Assembly: GCA_963969345.1 (NCBI GenBank)
Contig: OZ017767.1
Coordinates: forward strand, 5,856,739 to 5,920,738
Direction: 5' to 3'
Origin: Turbatrix aceti
Lineage: Eukaryota; Nematoda; Chromadorea; Rhabditida; Panagrolaimidae
DNA length: 64,000 nt
Notes under the pieces: generated by a model
Database searches by the model: none
What the model saw: only the letters and a program-made list of their open reading frames with translations
Told to the model about the DNA's origin: nothing
Made by a program: the position numbers and the translations under genes
In this document: one piece after another, positions 37,161 to 47,536 of the stretch
Layout: each line of letters begins with the position of its first letter
Numbering within the stretch: the stretch's first letter is position 1

Positions 37161-40094
37161 ATGCTCTCCAGAAGACGTTCTTCGGTTGAAGATAGAAGAT
37201 CGAGAATCTCGACTTCAGTGGTGCCTGGATTCTCCAGATGGGTTCTAACACTCCTGGCAGCAGTGCTTTTTTTGGCAGCTCTAGCTCCTTCAGCTGCCGC
37301 AGCACCCGTCTACACAGACGTCGACTCAGATTCTCAGATCACGGCGGTCGACATTTCCCCGCAAGCGATCAATGGTCGACAACTTCTGCACAGAATGCTA
37401 AGGTAGGTACATACATGCACGCCCTTGATCTTGCCCTTGGGGGTACTAAAAATCGTTTTCTGATGCCTCAAAGCTTTCTGATGTCTTTTTTCTACAAAGG
37501 ACGAGGACGAAACCCCCTCTGGTTGAATGAATGTTTCGCTTCGGTGGGCCTGTTTTGTACCCATTTGCGTGAGGTGATCGGGTGCATGCATTCTGACTTT
37601 TTGTCCGTACATGTCCGTACATACACACGATCGTCTTTCGTTGATAGAGATGCTACCAAGCACGCTCTCTATCGATTACACGAACAAAATCCAGTCAAGT
37701 CGTGTCGACAAAAGATCACTTTCTATTTACGTTGAGTGTCTTTGATGCGTGCGATAGGTTTTTACAACCGTCCTTTGCCTGAACTTTTCCCCCCTTGAGC
37801 AGGCAAGAAAGCATGCACTTTTGGTCAGGCCAGTGTGTTTAATTTCCTGGGGGGTCATCATTGTTTTTGTCTGATGACACATTTGCTTCCTTGCTTGCCC
37901 TCTAGACGACCGCAACAAGAAATATTACGTCAGTGCACTGTGATTTGTTTTGCTACCGTAATTTCTGATGGGATCAAATTCTATTTTGACTTTGACGAGC
38001 GAGCTCGAGTGGGGTGAAAATAGACTTACGCATCCACCTGAGGTCTTTTTTTTCAACGCATACACCTTTGTTCACGTGTCATCGACAAGGCACTTAGTGA
38101 CTTGAGCAAACTTCAAAAATTCCGGTGCAGTGAATCACGGCTCGGCTTTGTCTGCGTCCGATCGGAGTCCATAGTGTGACAAGAAGGGAGACGAGTTGCC
38201 TGCCTCGTGCTTTGCTCCGACGCCGCCACCGCCTGTAATCCTCCCCCGCAGCTGCACGTGTCGTTGTCGTCTCTCGGTGAAATCTGAGAAGACTCAATTT
38301 TTTTTACCAAAATGGATGGGTACGTTTTTGTGCGTATCCTGTCCTGAGTTGACGAAAGTACGCCACCACCGACGCTGCCGACAAATTGATAATGTAAGCA
38401 TTTGTAAATATACCCTGGGCGCATCTTTCTTTGCTTGCTCATCATGCTACGCAGCTTGACGTATGTTTTTAGCTTTTTGCTGCCCCACGCACTTTTTTTT
38501 GATAAACCGATTTTCGGGAGAATGCAGGGAAGAAGACATTGAGGAAGTACGCTGCTGCCGTGCCGGGGAGCGCTCCATGTCTTTGGTTTTTCCCGAAAAC
38601 ACCGCCAAGAGCTCAGCTTTCACATACCGTAACCCTTGGTACACTGTAATCGTTCCACAAAGTTGTTATGAATGCGACATCGATGACAGCTGTGATTAGC
38701 ATGAATTATCTTTGCTAACGCTAAAGAAACAAACACCCCGGAAAGATCACGGCGGTTTCCAAGTTGTTGTTGTTGATGAGACTACCATGTTTTTGGGCTT
38801 CATTAAGACTCTCAAATCGGCCCTCATCGGTTTTCCTGCTGCTGCAAAACTGATTTCTTGGCTTTAAAAGGATTTGCGAGGTGGCGGGAAGCCGGCTGAG
38901 ACACCCCGGGGAAAATTGTTGTAAAGGCATTTATTTTCCCAAAAAAACAACACCTTGTTTGCGACGCCAAATTCTTCGGAATCTCGGTTTAAGACGGTAC
39001 TAAAAGGGTGCTTAAGGGATGTCTGGTGATAACACTTCAATGGATTCCACGTAAAGGCTGGTTTCACTCCAAACCCATGATGACTAACAACCTCGTGGAG
39101 GCTTTGGCAAGTAGCAAATCTACTTAAAGGTGCATTCATTGTCTTGTGACGAATCTGAGGCGATTGCCGTAATGGATCTCACTCATGTCAGACAAGTCAA
39201 TTGTCCAAATTGCTTCGCCTAAAATGTACACTTGAAAAATGGTCGGAAAAAACGTGTTCTCTAGTGGTTAATTGCGTGTCCGCATCCGTGTTCCTGAAGA
39301 TTTCGAGGGGAATTATGCAGTCCAAATCGGGCGAGGCAACATGCAATCTCATGGATTTGGAAAACTACGTGACCGGGCTCACGTAAATATTATTACCGGA
39401 AGCCTTCGAATCCTTTTCCTTACAGATTTTGAAGTGTGCGAAAAAGTAGATGAAACGTGCGATGTTGTATCAAAGCATGATTCTGTTGATGAGCGAGCAA
39501 AAACGAAACAAGTCTCTCTTCTGGTACGACTGCTCTTTTCTTTCCCCAGAACACACGGCGCACGTTGTTTTTCCTCTCGGCGTACTCATGGCAGCGAGCT
39601 TCCTGTTTTCGAAACTGTGAATTAAACTGAGCGGCAGCAACGATGGCGGTGGCGTCAGGGGATTATTATTCTTTTTAATTTCTTGAAATAAACAACACGG
39701 CATGGTTTGCATAAAACGTTTCTGTTAAAACACCTTCATCCGGGGGGTTTGCGCTTTGTTTGTCGCGCTGACGTCACAAAGGCCTTCCAGTTACCGCAAC
39801 ACGTGCTTCAAAACACATTTTGCAACATAGCAAAAAAATTAGGAAGAGAAAAGGACACAAACATAAAAGATAAAAGATATCAGAGGCCCCACCCAAAAAA
39901 AGAATCATTGACTAATTGTTGTGCTTTTTTTCAGATCCGTAGAAGAAGAACTCGCCGCGCGATCGGACGACGAAGTTGTCAACGAAGTCATCGAGACAAC
40001 GTCGCCCCGACCGAGACGGGCATCGGCGAAAAAGAGTTACCCCCGGATATGCTATTTCTCGCCGATCCAATGCATCTTCACGCGTCAGTCCTGA
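37161..40094 (+). CDS. allatostatin-C / somatostatin-like prepro-neuropeptide
   Basis: Exons 37161-37402 and 39935-40094, split by a 2.5 kb intron in phase 2, encode 133 residues. After a basic N-terminus comes a hydrophobic core ([17 protein letters not shown]) ending in AAAA, a signal peptide or signal anchor. A propeptide ([20 protein letters not shown]) leads to RPRR and KK dibasic sites. These release the C-terminal peptide [19 protein letters not shown], whose CYFSPIQC disulfide loop is the allatostatin-C hallmark. No amidation glycine follows. An in-frame Met at 37104 exists, but a TTTATATC motif near 37076-37083 favours 37161. It would be secreted from neurons and act on somatostatin/allatostatin-C-type GPCRs (family knowledge). 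Confidence 0.85.
38528..38699 (+). CDS. candidate alternative terminal exon or separate Cys-rich peptide exon
   Basis: It lies inside the neuropeptide intron. The acceptor at 38525-38527 has the same phase (2) as the donor at 37402, and the frame runs 57 codons to TAG at 38697-38699. It reads [20 protein letters not shown] onward and ends [12 protein letters not shown], with six cysteines. Joined to exon 1 it gives LLHRMLR then EEDIEEV, strikingly parallel to the main product's MLR then SVEEEL. Alternatively, a mini-exon 38444-38460 (MLRSL, gtatgt donor, phase 2) could start a separate small gene. No family is recognised. The spacing around the final cysteines is only loosely like a cystine-knot ligand tail. 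It needs transcript evidence. Confidence 0.4.
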
Positions 40095-40215
40095 GCGAGC
40101 TCCTCTTCGGAGCCAACAGTAGCAAAGCAACCTTCGAAACGATTGATTCCTAGCCAGTTTACGACACTCGCAGTCAATCATCTTCATACACAGAAGAAAA
40201 AAACGGTTCTGGTTT

Positions 40216-40218
<3 letters not shown>

Positions 40219-40283
<65 letters not shown>

Positions 40284-40290
40284 ACACACA
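40219..40290. repeat. (CA)n microsatellite, 36 units
   Basis: 72 bases of CA interrupted by a single TA near 40279, just after the neuropeptide stop codon and probably within its 3' UTR. Confidence 0.97.
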
Positions 40291-40721
40291 GCATTCCTTC
40301 TTGCCGACTCAACCCGGCATCTGAGCAGTATCTCGCATCTCGCACCTTCACCGGGCACAATCAAGGCAAAGCGTCTCTCCGCGCATTGTCTCTTTCTCTT
40401 GTGCCTCTGGACGCGATCTCCTCCAAGCATTGCCATCACAATCACATCCCTGGCCTCGGCGCTCAATATTTGATCTCAAGACTCTTATTTTGACTTCTTT
40501 TTTTTTCGATGCTGTGCGCGGTTGTCGTTGTCTCCACACAAAATCCACAAAACCCCGCTTCACGTCCAAGACATCCGTTGCTCTTACCGATGGACTGCTT
40601 TCCAGTCCCATCCATGCCCTTGTTTTTCACGCTGAGAGTGATTTGAGCGATGTACTGTATGCATAAATAAATGACCATTGACCATTTGCTGAATCACAAA
40701 CAGAATCATGCGACAAGACAA

Positions 40722-40896
40722 AAAAATAAACATTTTTTTGTTGAAAAAATTTCAATAATTCGTTAAAATCCACAAAAATCCTTTTTTTGACGACAAACAT
40801 TGGTCATCTGAATTTACGTAGCATTCTTGCATAAAAAAATATTTTTTTGAAAAAATTGTCAATAATTCGTTAAAATCCGTAAAAAATCCTTTGACA
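40722..40896. repeat. two diverged copies of a 65-70 bp AT-rich repeat
   Basis: Copies at about 40722-40791 and 40832-40896 share the core TTCGTTAAAATCC and flanking A/T runs in the same order, separated by about 40 unrelated bases. Confidence 0.7.
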
Positions 40897-41630
40897 TGAC
40901 AGGAGGCAATATTTGTTGACGACCGTGCCCTGAAATGATACAGGATAAACCCAGGATATCCTTTTTACGTATCAGTCAGTCAGACTGTCACGTCATACTC
41001 CGAATTGAGTAGCAAAGGGGAAACAAAGTGGTCTGCCAGGTTAAAGCGAGTAATAAACAATTAAAGTTGTATTTAGAACGAGTACCGTCTATGATATGAC
41101 GTCTATGAATTCCTGACCACCACTCGTGAGTGTCGCCAAAAATTAGGCGTGAATGAGGGGGTTCTGTACGTCATGCAAATGACGGAACGGCTATTTTTTA
41201 CCTGGTCTCCTGACACCTGTCCCAATCAGTGTCGCATAATTATAATGCGTCATCGTATACCTCTTTGAATTGCGGTTTGTTACAGTGAGAAAAAATTGTT
41301 TAAAAAAAGGGCTACATGCAAGTCCGGTGATAAAATTCCGAGATACGAGCGATCTGGGATGCGTGCAAAAAAGAGACCTACCTGCACGAGCGTCTTCGTC
41401 GTGTGTGCGTTCGCAAAGATGACGTGACAAAAGGGTCGCCCCCCGAGGAGGACTGTGATGCCTTCGTGGGTGCACAGAACTCGATAATAACAAACGCAGC
41501 AGGTCGGTGGTGCCGGGTTCGTTCGATCAATCAGTGACGGAGTTCGCTCGATCGTGGCCGTCCGTGGTCACGCTTTTTCTTTGTTCCTCAACGCGTTCGC
41601 GGTCGTCAAAACTGCTGATCACCGGAGATC

Positions 41631-42869
41631 ATGCTCGTGATTGCTATTCTGGGAGCAGAATCGCTCCTTGGCAAACATCTCATCGAACAGGCGTTGTCGG
41701 ATGACTTTGCCTCTCAGGTGCACTGCATTCGGGCCTGGACCAAGTTCAACGCGGGTCCCAAGGACGGGAATGTCGTCAACTCGCCCAAGATCAAGATCGA
41801 ATGGTTCGTCGGCGGGGAAAATTTGGCCGAGGCTCTCGCCGGTGCCGATATCGTAGGTTCTAAACCCTTTCAACATTGCCTGACGAAAATTGTGTTTTCA
41901 GGTGATCAACGCGCACCAAGCCACGGATTTCTCGGCTTCGCCTAACAAGCGGCTTCTTGTCCGGGAAAATGTCGATTGTGAGTTTGTCTTTGTATATTTT
42001 TGTAGTTGATGAGTGGAATTTAGTCATTCACACCCTCTTGGATCGATGCGCGGAGACAAAAGTCCGTCTGATCGTTCACGTGAGCTCCATCCTGACGCAG
42101 TGCACCGTGCTCATGCCCAACGTCTGTTCCCGCGAGTTGCCGCTGGACAAGAAGCGTTGGCTGCCCTGCAAAGCTTACGCGTCCACCAAGCAGGCGGCCG
42201 AAGCAATTCTAGAAGCGTCGCACGTCTCCAAAATTGTCGTCGCCCGAATCGGAGATCTCTACGGCGAAGGAGATTCCGCTTCTCCCGTCTGCGATGCCAT
42301 CCTTACGGGTCATTACCTCGGATTTGCTCGTATTATTGGTGATCAGCGGTGCAGCTATCAGGTAAATCAGGTTCTAAGCGACTTAAAAATCTCGTATGCC
42401 TTTGCAGATGTCGTACGCAGGCAACATCGCTCACTCCCTGCTCCACGTCGCGACGCAATCGCTCTCGATGCCCCTGGCCAAGCCATTTGAAGTCGTCAAC
42501 CTCCACGACGACACACCGGTTACCGCTGTTCACCGCGACGTCATCGCTCGTCTCGTGTCGACTCCTTTCCGTCATTTGAGCTATATTTTTCTGCTGCCGC
42601 TTCTGCTCTTGCTCGCGGGAATCCAGAGCGTGTTTGAAGCACTCAACGTTCATTCGAAGATTCTGGCCGCCCTGCCGAGTCCTGTCTACGTGTACTGCCT
42701 TTTTCGGCATTGGCTGTTTGTCTCCACTTTCAAGCAACACAATTTTTACGGCGACAAAATCAAGTACTCTCACGAAGAAGTTCTGAAGCGGTGCGCGGCT
42801 TTTTACAGCAGCGTCCAGGTCGCTGACATTTCTCGCTTTTCCTGGATGGCATCTGAACGCCTACAATAA
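41631..42869 (+). CDS. 3-beta-hydroxysteroid dehydrogenase/isomerase-family enzyme
   Basis: Exons 41631-41852, 41902-41977, 42006-42361 and 42408-42869 (phases 0, 1, 0) encode 371 residues. The N-terminal Rossmann segment reads MLVIAILGAESLLGKHLIEQ, where the family's GGxGFLG is GAESLLG. Then come DEWNLVIHTLLDRCAE, VSS, the catalytic YxxxK as YASTK (Tyr157, Lys161), and MSYAGNIAHSLLH, matching the family's YVGNxA motif. Two hydrophobic segments near the C-terminus (about LSYIFLLPLLLLLAG and VYVYCLFRHWLFV) suggest ER-membrane attachment, as in animal 3-beta-HSDs. The family oxidises 3-beta-hydroxysterols with NAD; in nematodes it contributes to dafachronic-acid-type sterol hormones. The altered glycine motif makes the cofactor preference and activity less certain. 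Confidence 0.88.
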
Positions 42870-43560
42870 TGACGATAACATGTGAATTGTTTTTCTTTGT
42901 TTTTTAATGATACACCAGCGTAAATAACAAATAAATAAATATACATATAAACATCAAGGCTGGGAAGGACAAGGAGCCCCCCCCAAAATAGACATCATTG
43001 TTGGCTGCAGCGCACAACAATGCGGCCTGGCCCGATCGCATTGCTCTCGGTGCTGTCTGTTATCACAGGGCGCCGGAGGCGATTAGGACCTTATGCACAT
43101 GTTTACCAAGCGCGCAAAAATGTGCATAAGGTGCAAAGGAAGCATGTGTTTGTTTGTTTATTTACCCCTAGAAGGAATGCAATGCGCGGCGGCTCATGTC
43201 AGATCTACCTGGGGGGTAGACCCGGAAATTTTTACCCCCTCCAGGTAAACAGAATTCTCGAAAAAACTGGATTTTGCTCGGGAATGAAACTTGGGAATAA
43301 AGTTGAACGTTGTTTTTTCGGGAAACTTGGCGAATGAATTTATGAAATTTCCAAGAATGATTAGAAAGAGCAACAGCAAAAATTTGGACCGTCCGTTTCC
43401 CATCAAAATGGTTCAAGAATGATTAGAAAGAGCAAAAATCGTAATCTAATTGCTCATAAAAATTAGCATGCCTGACAACACCGATATTACAGTGACTGCG
43501 TGCCGTCTGATGCCTCATTCGACTCCGCTGCCCTGTATCTGACTGACTCGCTGACTGACC
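42870..43560. other. intergenic region
   Basis: 3' flank of the HSD gene, with several overlapping AATAAA-type signals near 42930, then the upstream region of the next plus-strand gene. A short duplicated segment (ccaagaatgattagaaagagca at about 43350 and 43411) is visible. No coding exon. Confidence 0.5.
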
Positions 43561-44451
43561 ATGATCAAGACACCTTTCGGACGCCGGCTCAACTCTCGTC
43601 GTGTGCGCGAGGCCGCAAAGCGCCGACAAGCCCGTCTCCACGCCCGCAAGCAGCAGCGCGACAAGCGGACTTTCGACCAGTCTGCCATTGACCCCACAGT
43701 CTTGACATTTGTCGACTGCCTTCCAACGCTCCCCCTGGAAGCGCACTGCCGTCGCCCGCAGTTTCCCCTCTTTCCTACAAAACGCGCTTCTGTGACGCTC
43801 GTTTCTGCGGCCCTGCAGCTTTCCAAGGAAGTCGCTTCGGAGTCGTGCATCCACACCAAGCTCCCGCAGATCATGCCAGCAGCTCCGGCGCCGAGTCGCA
43901 TTCCTTCGGAAGTAACGGTGGAGGTACCTGAGCCCGTCGAGCGACCCCAAGCTCCGGATGAGGATACCGACCGCTACCTGGCGCCTCTGTTCACGCCTTC
44001 TGTCGGCAATTTGACGGATGTCACAACGACTGAGGGGGATAGCGCGACGTTCTCTCGGCTGCGGGGACTGTTTTCGAGCACGACAGCGAGTTCGATCACT
44101 TCGCTGGGTCTCAACACGCTTTTTGACCTCGGGGTTGGTTTTGTTTTTGAAAACAAGTCGACAGAAGATTGTTTTTTTGTGTTCCAGGACCGTCATTCTC
44201 TGACCGCGATGACTTCAAACACTCTTCTCCCGGCTTCCACGTCGAGCGATGACTGTCTGACCGAACGCCAACGCGTGATCCAGTCCCCGACGCTGTCGCA
44301 GTACCTCGCCGCCGACGGCATCCAGCGCTCCCTCTCGCTGTCGTCGTATGTGCACGCGGTCGACGCGCTCTACACGCGCTACCGCCGCACGCTGATGCGT
44401 CTCGAACTCCTGGAATCTGAAATTGAAGCTGCTCTCAGGCTGACTCAGTAG
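43561..44451 (+). CDS. unrecognised basic/Ser-Thr-rich protein
   Basis: ATG 43561 to stop 44451, with a 54-nt in-frame intron (44134-44187, donor gttggt, acceptor ttccag) that would give 278 residues; unspliced it would be 296. The intron call rests on its U-rich content and on other genes here using the same donor. The first 35 residues are strongly basic (RRLNSRRVREAAKRRQARLH), the middle is Pro/Glu-rich, and the C-terminus is a helical YTRYRRTLMRLELLESEIEA segment that could form a coiled coil. No signal peptide or membrane segment is seen. I recognise no family. A nuclear or ribonucleoprotein location is possible from the basic head. Confidence 0.65.
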   Translation: MIKTPFGRRLNSRRVREAAKRRQARLHARKQQRDKRTFDQSAIDPTVLTFVDCLPTLPLEAHCRRPQFPLFPTKRASVTLVSAALQLSKEVASESCIHTKLPQIMPAAPAPSRIPSEVTVEVPEPVERPQAPDEDTDRYLAPLFTPSVGNLTDVTTTEGDSATFSRLRGLFSSTTASSITSLGLNTLFDLGVGFVFENKSTEDCFFVFQDRHSLTAMTSNTLLPASTSSDDCLTERQRVIQSPTLSQYLAADGIQRSLSLSSYVHAVDALYTRYRRTLMRLELLESEIEAALRLTQ

Positions 44452-44604
44452 AGAGCTGGAATCGGAGTCGGCAGCTGTGTTGACCTCGGTGCACGATAAA
44501 CATCCGGTGTCTGTTTTGTTACCTGTTTGGGCATGGCAGGGGGCTGGGAAAGGGGCTTGTGAGTTCACCTGGCGTGATTCACGGCTCCGGATTTTGCAGA
44601 GGCA

Positions 44605-44611
44605 TATAAAG
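44605..44611 (+). promoter_or_regulatory. TATA box of ShKT peptide gene 1
   Basis: TATAAAG, 54 bases upstream of the end of the 5' leader and 60 bases from the ATG at 44665. Confidence 0.6.
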
Positions 44612-44664
44612 GGACGGGGCCAGTGGCACATGGCAATTCAGGTCGCTTGCTATTCGAATCGAAA

Positions 44665-44949
44665 ATGAAGCTCTACCAGGTCGCTATGCTTTTTGTGCTC
44701 CTTGCTTTTGTTTCGGTCGTCAAAGCCGATACAGCAGCCACTGCCACTGCGTCGACTTCTGTGGCTCCCAATGCTACCGGACCCTGCGTCGATCTCGGTA
44801 AGGGATTTTCGTGTTAAATAGGCGGACGCAATCAATTTCTGCTTTCAGACTCGGCTGCCATCTGCCAATTTGTCTCAACCGACTGCAACAACGCGGAATG
44901 GGAAGCCCAGGTCCGCACACGCTGCCGCAAGACTTGCGGCCTCTGCTGA
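44665..44949 (+). CDS. secreted single ShKT-domain peptide 1
   Basis: Exons 44665-44797 and 44849-44949 (phase 1) encode 77 residues. A signal peptide (MKLYQVAMLFVLLAFVSVVKA) is followed by a Thr/Ala-rich spacer and one six-cysteine ShKT domain: CVDL, CQF, DCN, then RTRCRKTCGLC at the very C-terminus. ShKT domains are common in nematode secreted enzymes and as free peptides. Binding to channels is known for sea-anemone members only and is not implied here. The intron falls right after the first cysteine motif, as in the next two genes. Poly(A) signal at 45097-45102. Confidence 0.88.
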
Positions 44950-45867
44950 ACCTATGTAGACTCGGCTCGAGGTAGTCGTCAGTGATTTTGGAATTTGTGT
45001 GCTGACTAGTAGTTTTGCCCTCCCTATCCCCCACCCCAAACACCCTGTGTCTTTGCAACTGTCCGGCTGGCTGATCCATTATGTGCGGTTTTTTTGAATA
45101 AACACGTCAAGATGATCCAATTTGTTTGAAATTTTTGGAGGAACACATTTGGGGGAAAAATGACTTAAGGGCAAATATTTGAAAGTCAACATTCGAACGG
45201 GATCAAAATCGTTAAAAAATTAAAGATATTGACTGAACGTAGATTGTTCCGGACCTGAGTCAGCATTAGTTGGCATACTGTAGAACGAACGAACATAAAA
45301 CAGAATAATAAATAGCAGGATTTATGAACTTTCTAGAAACTTTTTTCAGTGCAAAATATTTATACAGACAGACGGATTTAAAACTACAATTCGCAACTAC
45401 ATGACGTTTTACATCTTTTGCCTGGAGCATAATCCGGAAAGAAAAGAAAGGTCAGGGATGAATCCGCAGGGCACGTCACTTTTTGCCTTTGACGAGTGCA
45501 TAAAATGTCCTGTAATTTTGTGCACCGAGGGATTCATTCATTTTTTACTGCATGTTTTGTACAATTTTTTCGCTCGCAATAAATATACGATCACAAATTC
45601 TGAGTAGATTGAATCCCGTGCAACACCGCGTTCAAACACCGTCGAAAAAGAGTAGCATTCTTGGTTTAGCTGGGCGTCGGGATCGACAGATGAAGCACGC
45701 AGCAGCATCTGTATCGAGTGACGAAGGGGACAGAGACACTGTTCGGAGGCTGTTGACGCAGCTGATCTTTGGCAGACACAATGAATCTGCGCTTGTATAT
45801 AAGCGAGCCCCCCTCACCGGTATCGTCACCTTGTTTTGTCCAACCAACCAACCAAGCCAGCAGCAAT
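44950..45867. other. intergenic spacer in the ShKT cluster
   Basis: 3' flank of peptide gene 1 and promoter of peptide gene 2. AT-rich; no coding exon. Confidence 0.5.
45796..45803 (+). promoter_or_regulatory. TATA box of ShKT peptide gene 2
   Basis: TATATAAG, 65 bases before the ATG at 45868; same sequence and spacing as the TATA box of the WAP-like gene. Confidence 0.6.
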
Positions 45868-46117
45868 ATGAAGTTCCTCAACGTCCTCTTCTTCCTCGCC
45901 GCCGTCGTCGCTCTCGCCTTCGCTGCCACCGATCTCCCGGCAGCTGAGCCCTGCGTCGATCTGGGTTTGTGGACGCTCTTTGGTTTGCTCATGCCATCAT
46001 TCTTTGACGTTTTCAGATCCTCCGTTTGTCTGCGACAACGTCGCCAAGGACTGCGACACGCTCCGCTGGAAGAGGGAAATCCAGACCCGCTGCAAGGCCA
46101 CGTGCGGCCTCTGCTAG
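45868..46117 (+). CDS. secreted single ShKT-domain peptide 2
   Basis: Exons 45868-45964 and 46017-46117 (phase 1, donor gtttgt) encode 65 residues. A signal peptide (MKFLNVLFFLAAVVALAFAA) is followed almost directly by the ShKT domain: CVDLD, CDN, DCD, then QTRCKATCGLC. It is the shortest of the three cluster members and has only a short spacer. Intron position and phase match its neighbours, pointing to tandem duplication. Poly(A) signal at 46329-46334. Confidence 0.88.
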
Positions 46118-46869
46118 GTGGCTATCTAGCCCGTGCATTTGTTTTCACCACTAATGAAATAACTCTGGAGCCTAACGTCATATTCGTAGTGCGCTGAACC
46201 CTGCCTCTTCAGCATTAGAAAGAAAGTCGACCCCCACCCCCACCCCATTTTTTTTCCTTGGCAACAATCCTGCTGGCTGGCTGATTGATCCGTAGATGAC
46301 CCTGTCCTGTTCTGTTGTTCGCACACGCAATAAACAGTTCACAAGGCAAATAAATGTTGAACCGAAACAAAAAAAAACAAAAAAAACGGAAAACTCACAT
46401 CAGAGACCGCAATCACTTGAGACAGTCGAGTCGTGGACGATGGAGGGGGGTTAAGAGTGGCTAAATAGGGAATAGGATGAGATGAAATCATTCGAGTGTG
46501 TCTTAATCGGACCGGCTGGGCTAACGATAAGCCATGACTTGTTTCTTTCCTAGCAAACAAACAAAGACCCGGGTTCAGGTCTTGACCAGGACCAGGACCA
46601 TCGGCCGCAGACAATGCGAAGCATCCCCACTCGAGTGGCCGCGCCTGGAGGGGGTGCTTCGCCGGGTAAATATAATGCTGGATGCACTCGGTCAGCAGAG
46701 TCAGCGGTCGTCAGTCCCCAATCGTCAATCGTCGCTCGTTGCTCGTCGCTCGTTGCGCGCGCGCAGGAGAGCCAGCCCCTAGGCCAGTTCGAGCTCGCTG
46801 ATCACCAAATCGCGTCTTTTTTGCGTTTCTCTTTGCTTATATTCTGCGTTTCAGCTAAACCGGGAAGAC
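46118..46869. other. intergenic spacer in the ShKT cluster
   Basis: 3' flank of peptide gene 2 and promoter of gene 3. A TATAAT near 46671 lies about 200 bases from the ATG; a pyrimidine tract and CAG at about 46853-46855 could be the acceptor of a 5' UTR intron. No coding exon. Confidence 0.4.
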
Positions 46870-47149
46870 ATGAAGCTCCTCGCCGTCCTCTTCGCCCTCC
46901 TCCTCGTCGTGTCTGCCGTCCTCGCTCGCAACTACGAGCACAACAGCAACGAGGACTACGAGACCTCTGCGTCCACCACCAGAGGCAACAACCGCTGCAA
47001 TGATAGAAGTGAGTATCTTAGGCGTACAACATTTTTTTAAATATTTCTTTTCAGGCGAATACTGCAGGTTCATGAAGACCAGCTGCCACGATGATAAGTA
47101 CGACCACCTCATGAAGACCCAGTGCCGCAAGACGTGCGGCTTCTGCTGA
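46870..47149 (+). CDS. secreted single ShKT-domain peptide 3
   Basis: Exons 46870-47008 and 47055-47149 (phase 1) encode 77 residues. The signal peptide is MKLLAVLFALLLVVSAVLA. An acidic, Asn-rich spacer (EHNSNEDYE) follows, then the ShKT domain: CNDRS, CRF, SCHDD, KTQCRKTCGFC. It is the most diverged of the three. The spacer length resembles peptide 1, and the intron phase and position are conserved. Poly(A) signal at 47292-47297. Confidence 0.88.
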
Positions 47150-47536
47150 AGCTAATGCTCCTGACTTTCCTCATGTCCGAGAAAACAACCAAAAACTAAT
47201 TTAACCTGCCCTCCCTTCAATTGCGCCCGGCCAACAAACGTCCTCACCGGCTAGTTGCCTTTTTTGTTACAAAAACATGACACAAAAAACGAATAAATGC
47301 AATACAAACGAATCCGTTTTTAAAACTTACAACAAAGACGATAGATGCTCGGGATTTCTTTTAGCGCCCGTTGTTGCGTGCGGAGACAACGCAACGACTG
47401 TGCAAATCTGAGTACACCGGACTTGAAACCCAAATACATACTTGTCTTTTGTCCACCTCACCGAGATGTGTAAAAAATGCACACAGAGAGATAATCCTGG
47501 GGTGCGCGGGAGAAAAAAAATAAATACATAGAAATT
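47150..47536. other. convergent 3' flanks of ShKT peptide 3 and the ORP gene
   Basis: 387 bases with UTR-like sequence only. Confidence 0.5.

Larger units (their letters stand above)
40095..41630. other. intergenic, microsatellite and short dispersed repeat
   Basis: Contains the 3' UTR of the neuropeptide gene, the CA microsatellite at 40219-40290, a related pair of AT-rich repeats at 40722-40896, and the upstream region of the 3-beta-HSD gene. No coding exon was recognised. Confidence 0.55.

Noticed and set aside
41191..41493. 100-codon minus-strand open frame upstream of the HSD gene
   Set aside because: No signal peptide or family features; it probably lies within the HSD promoter region.
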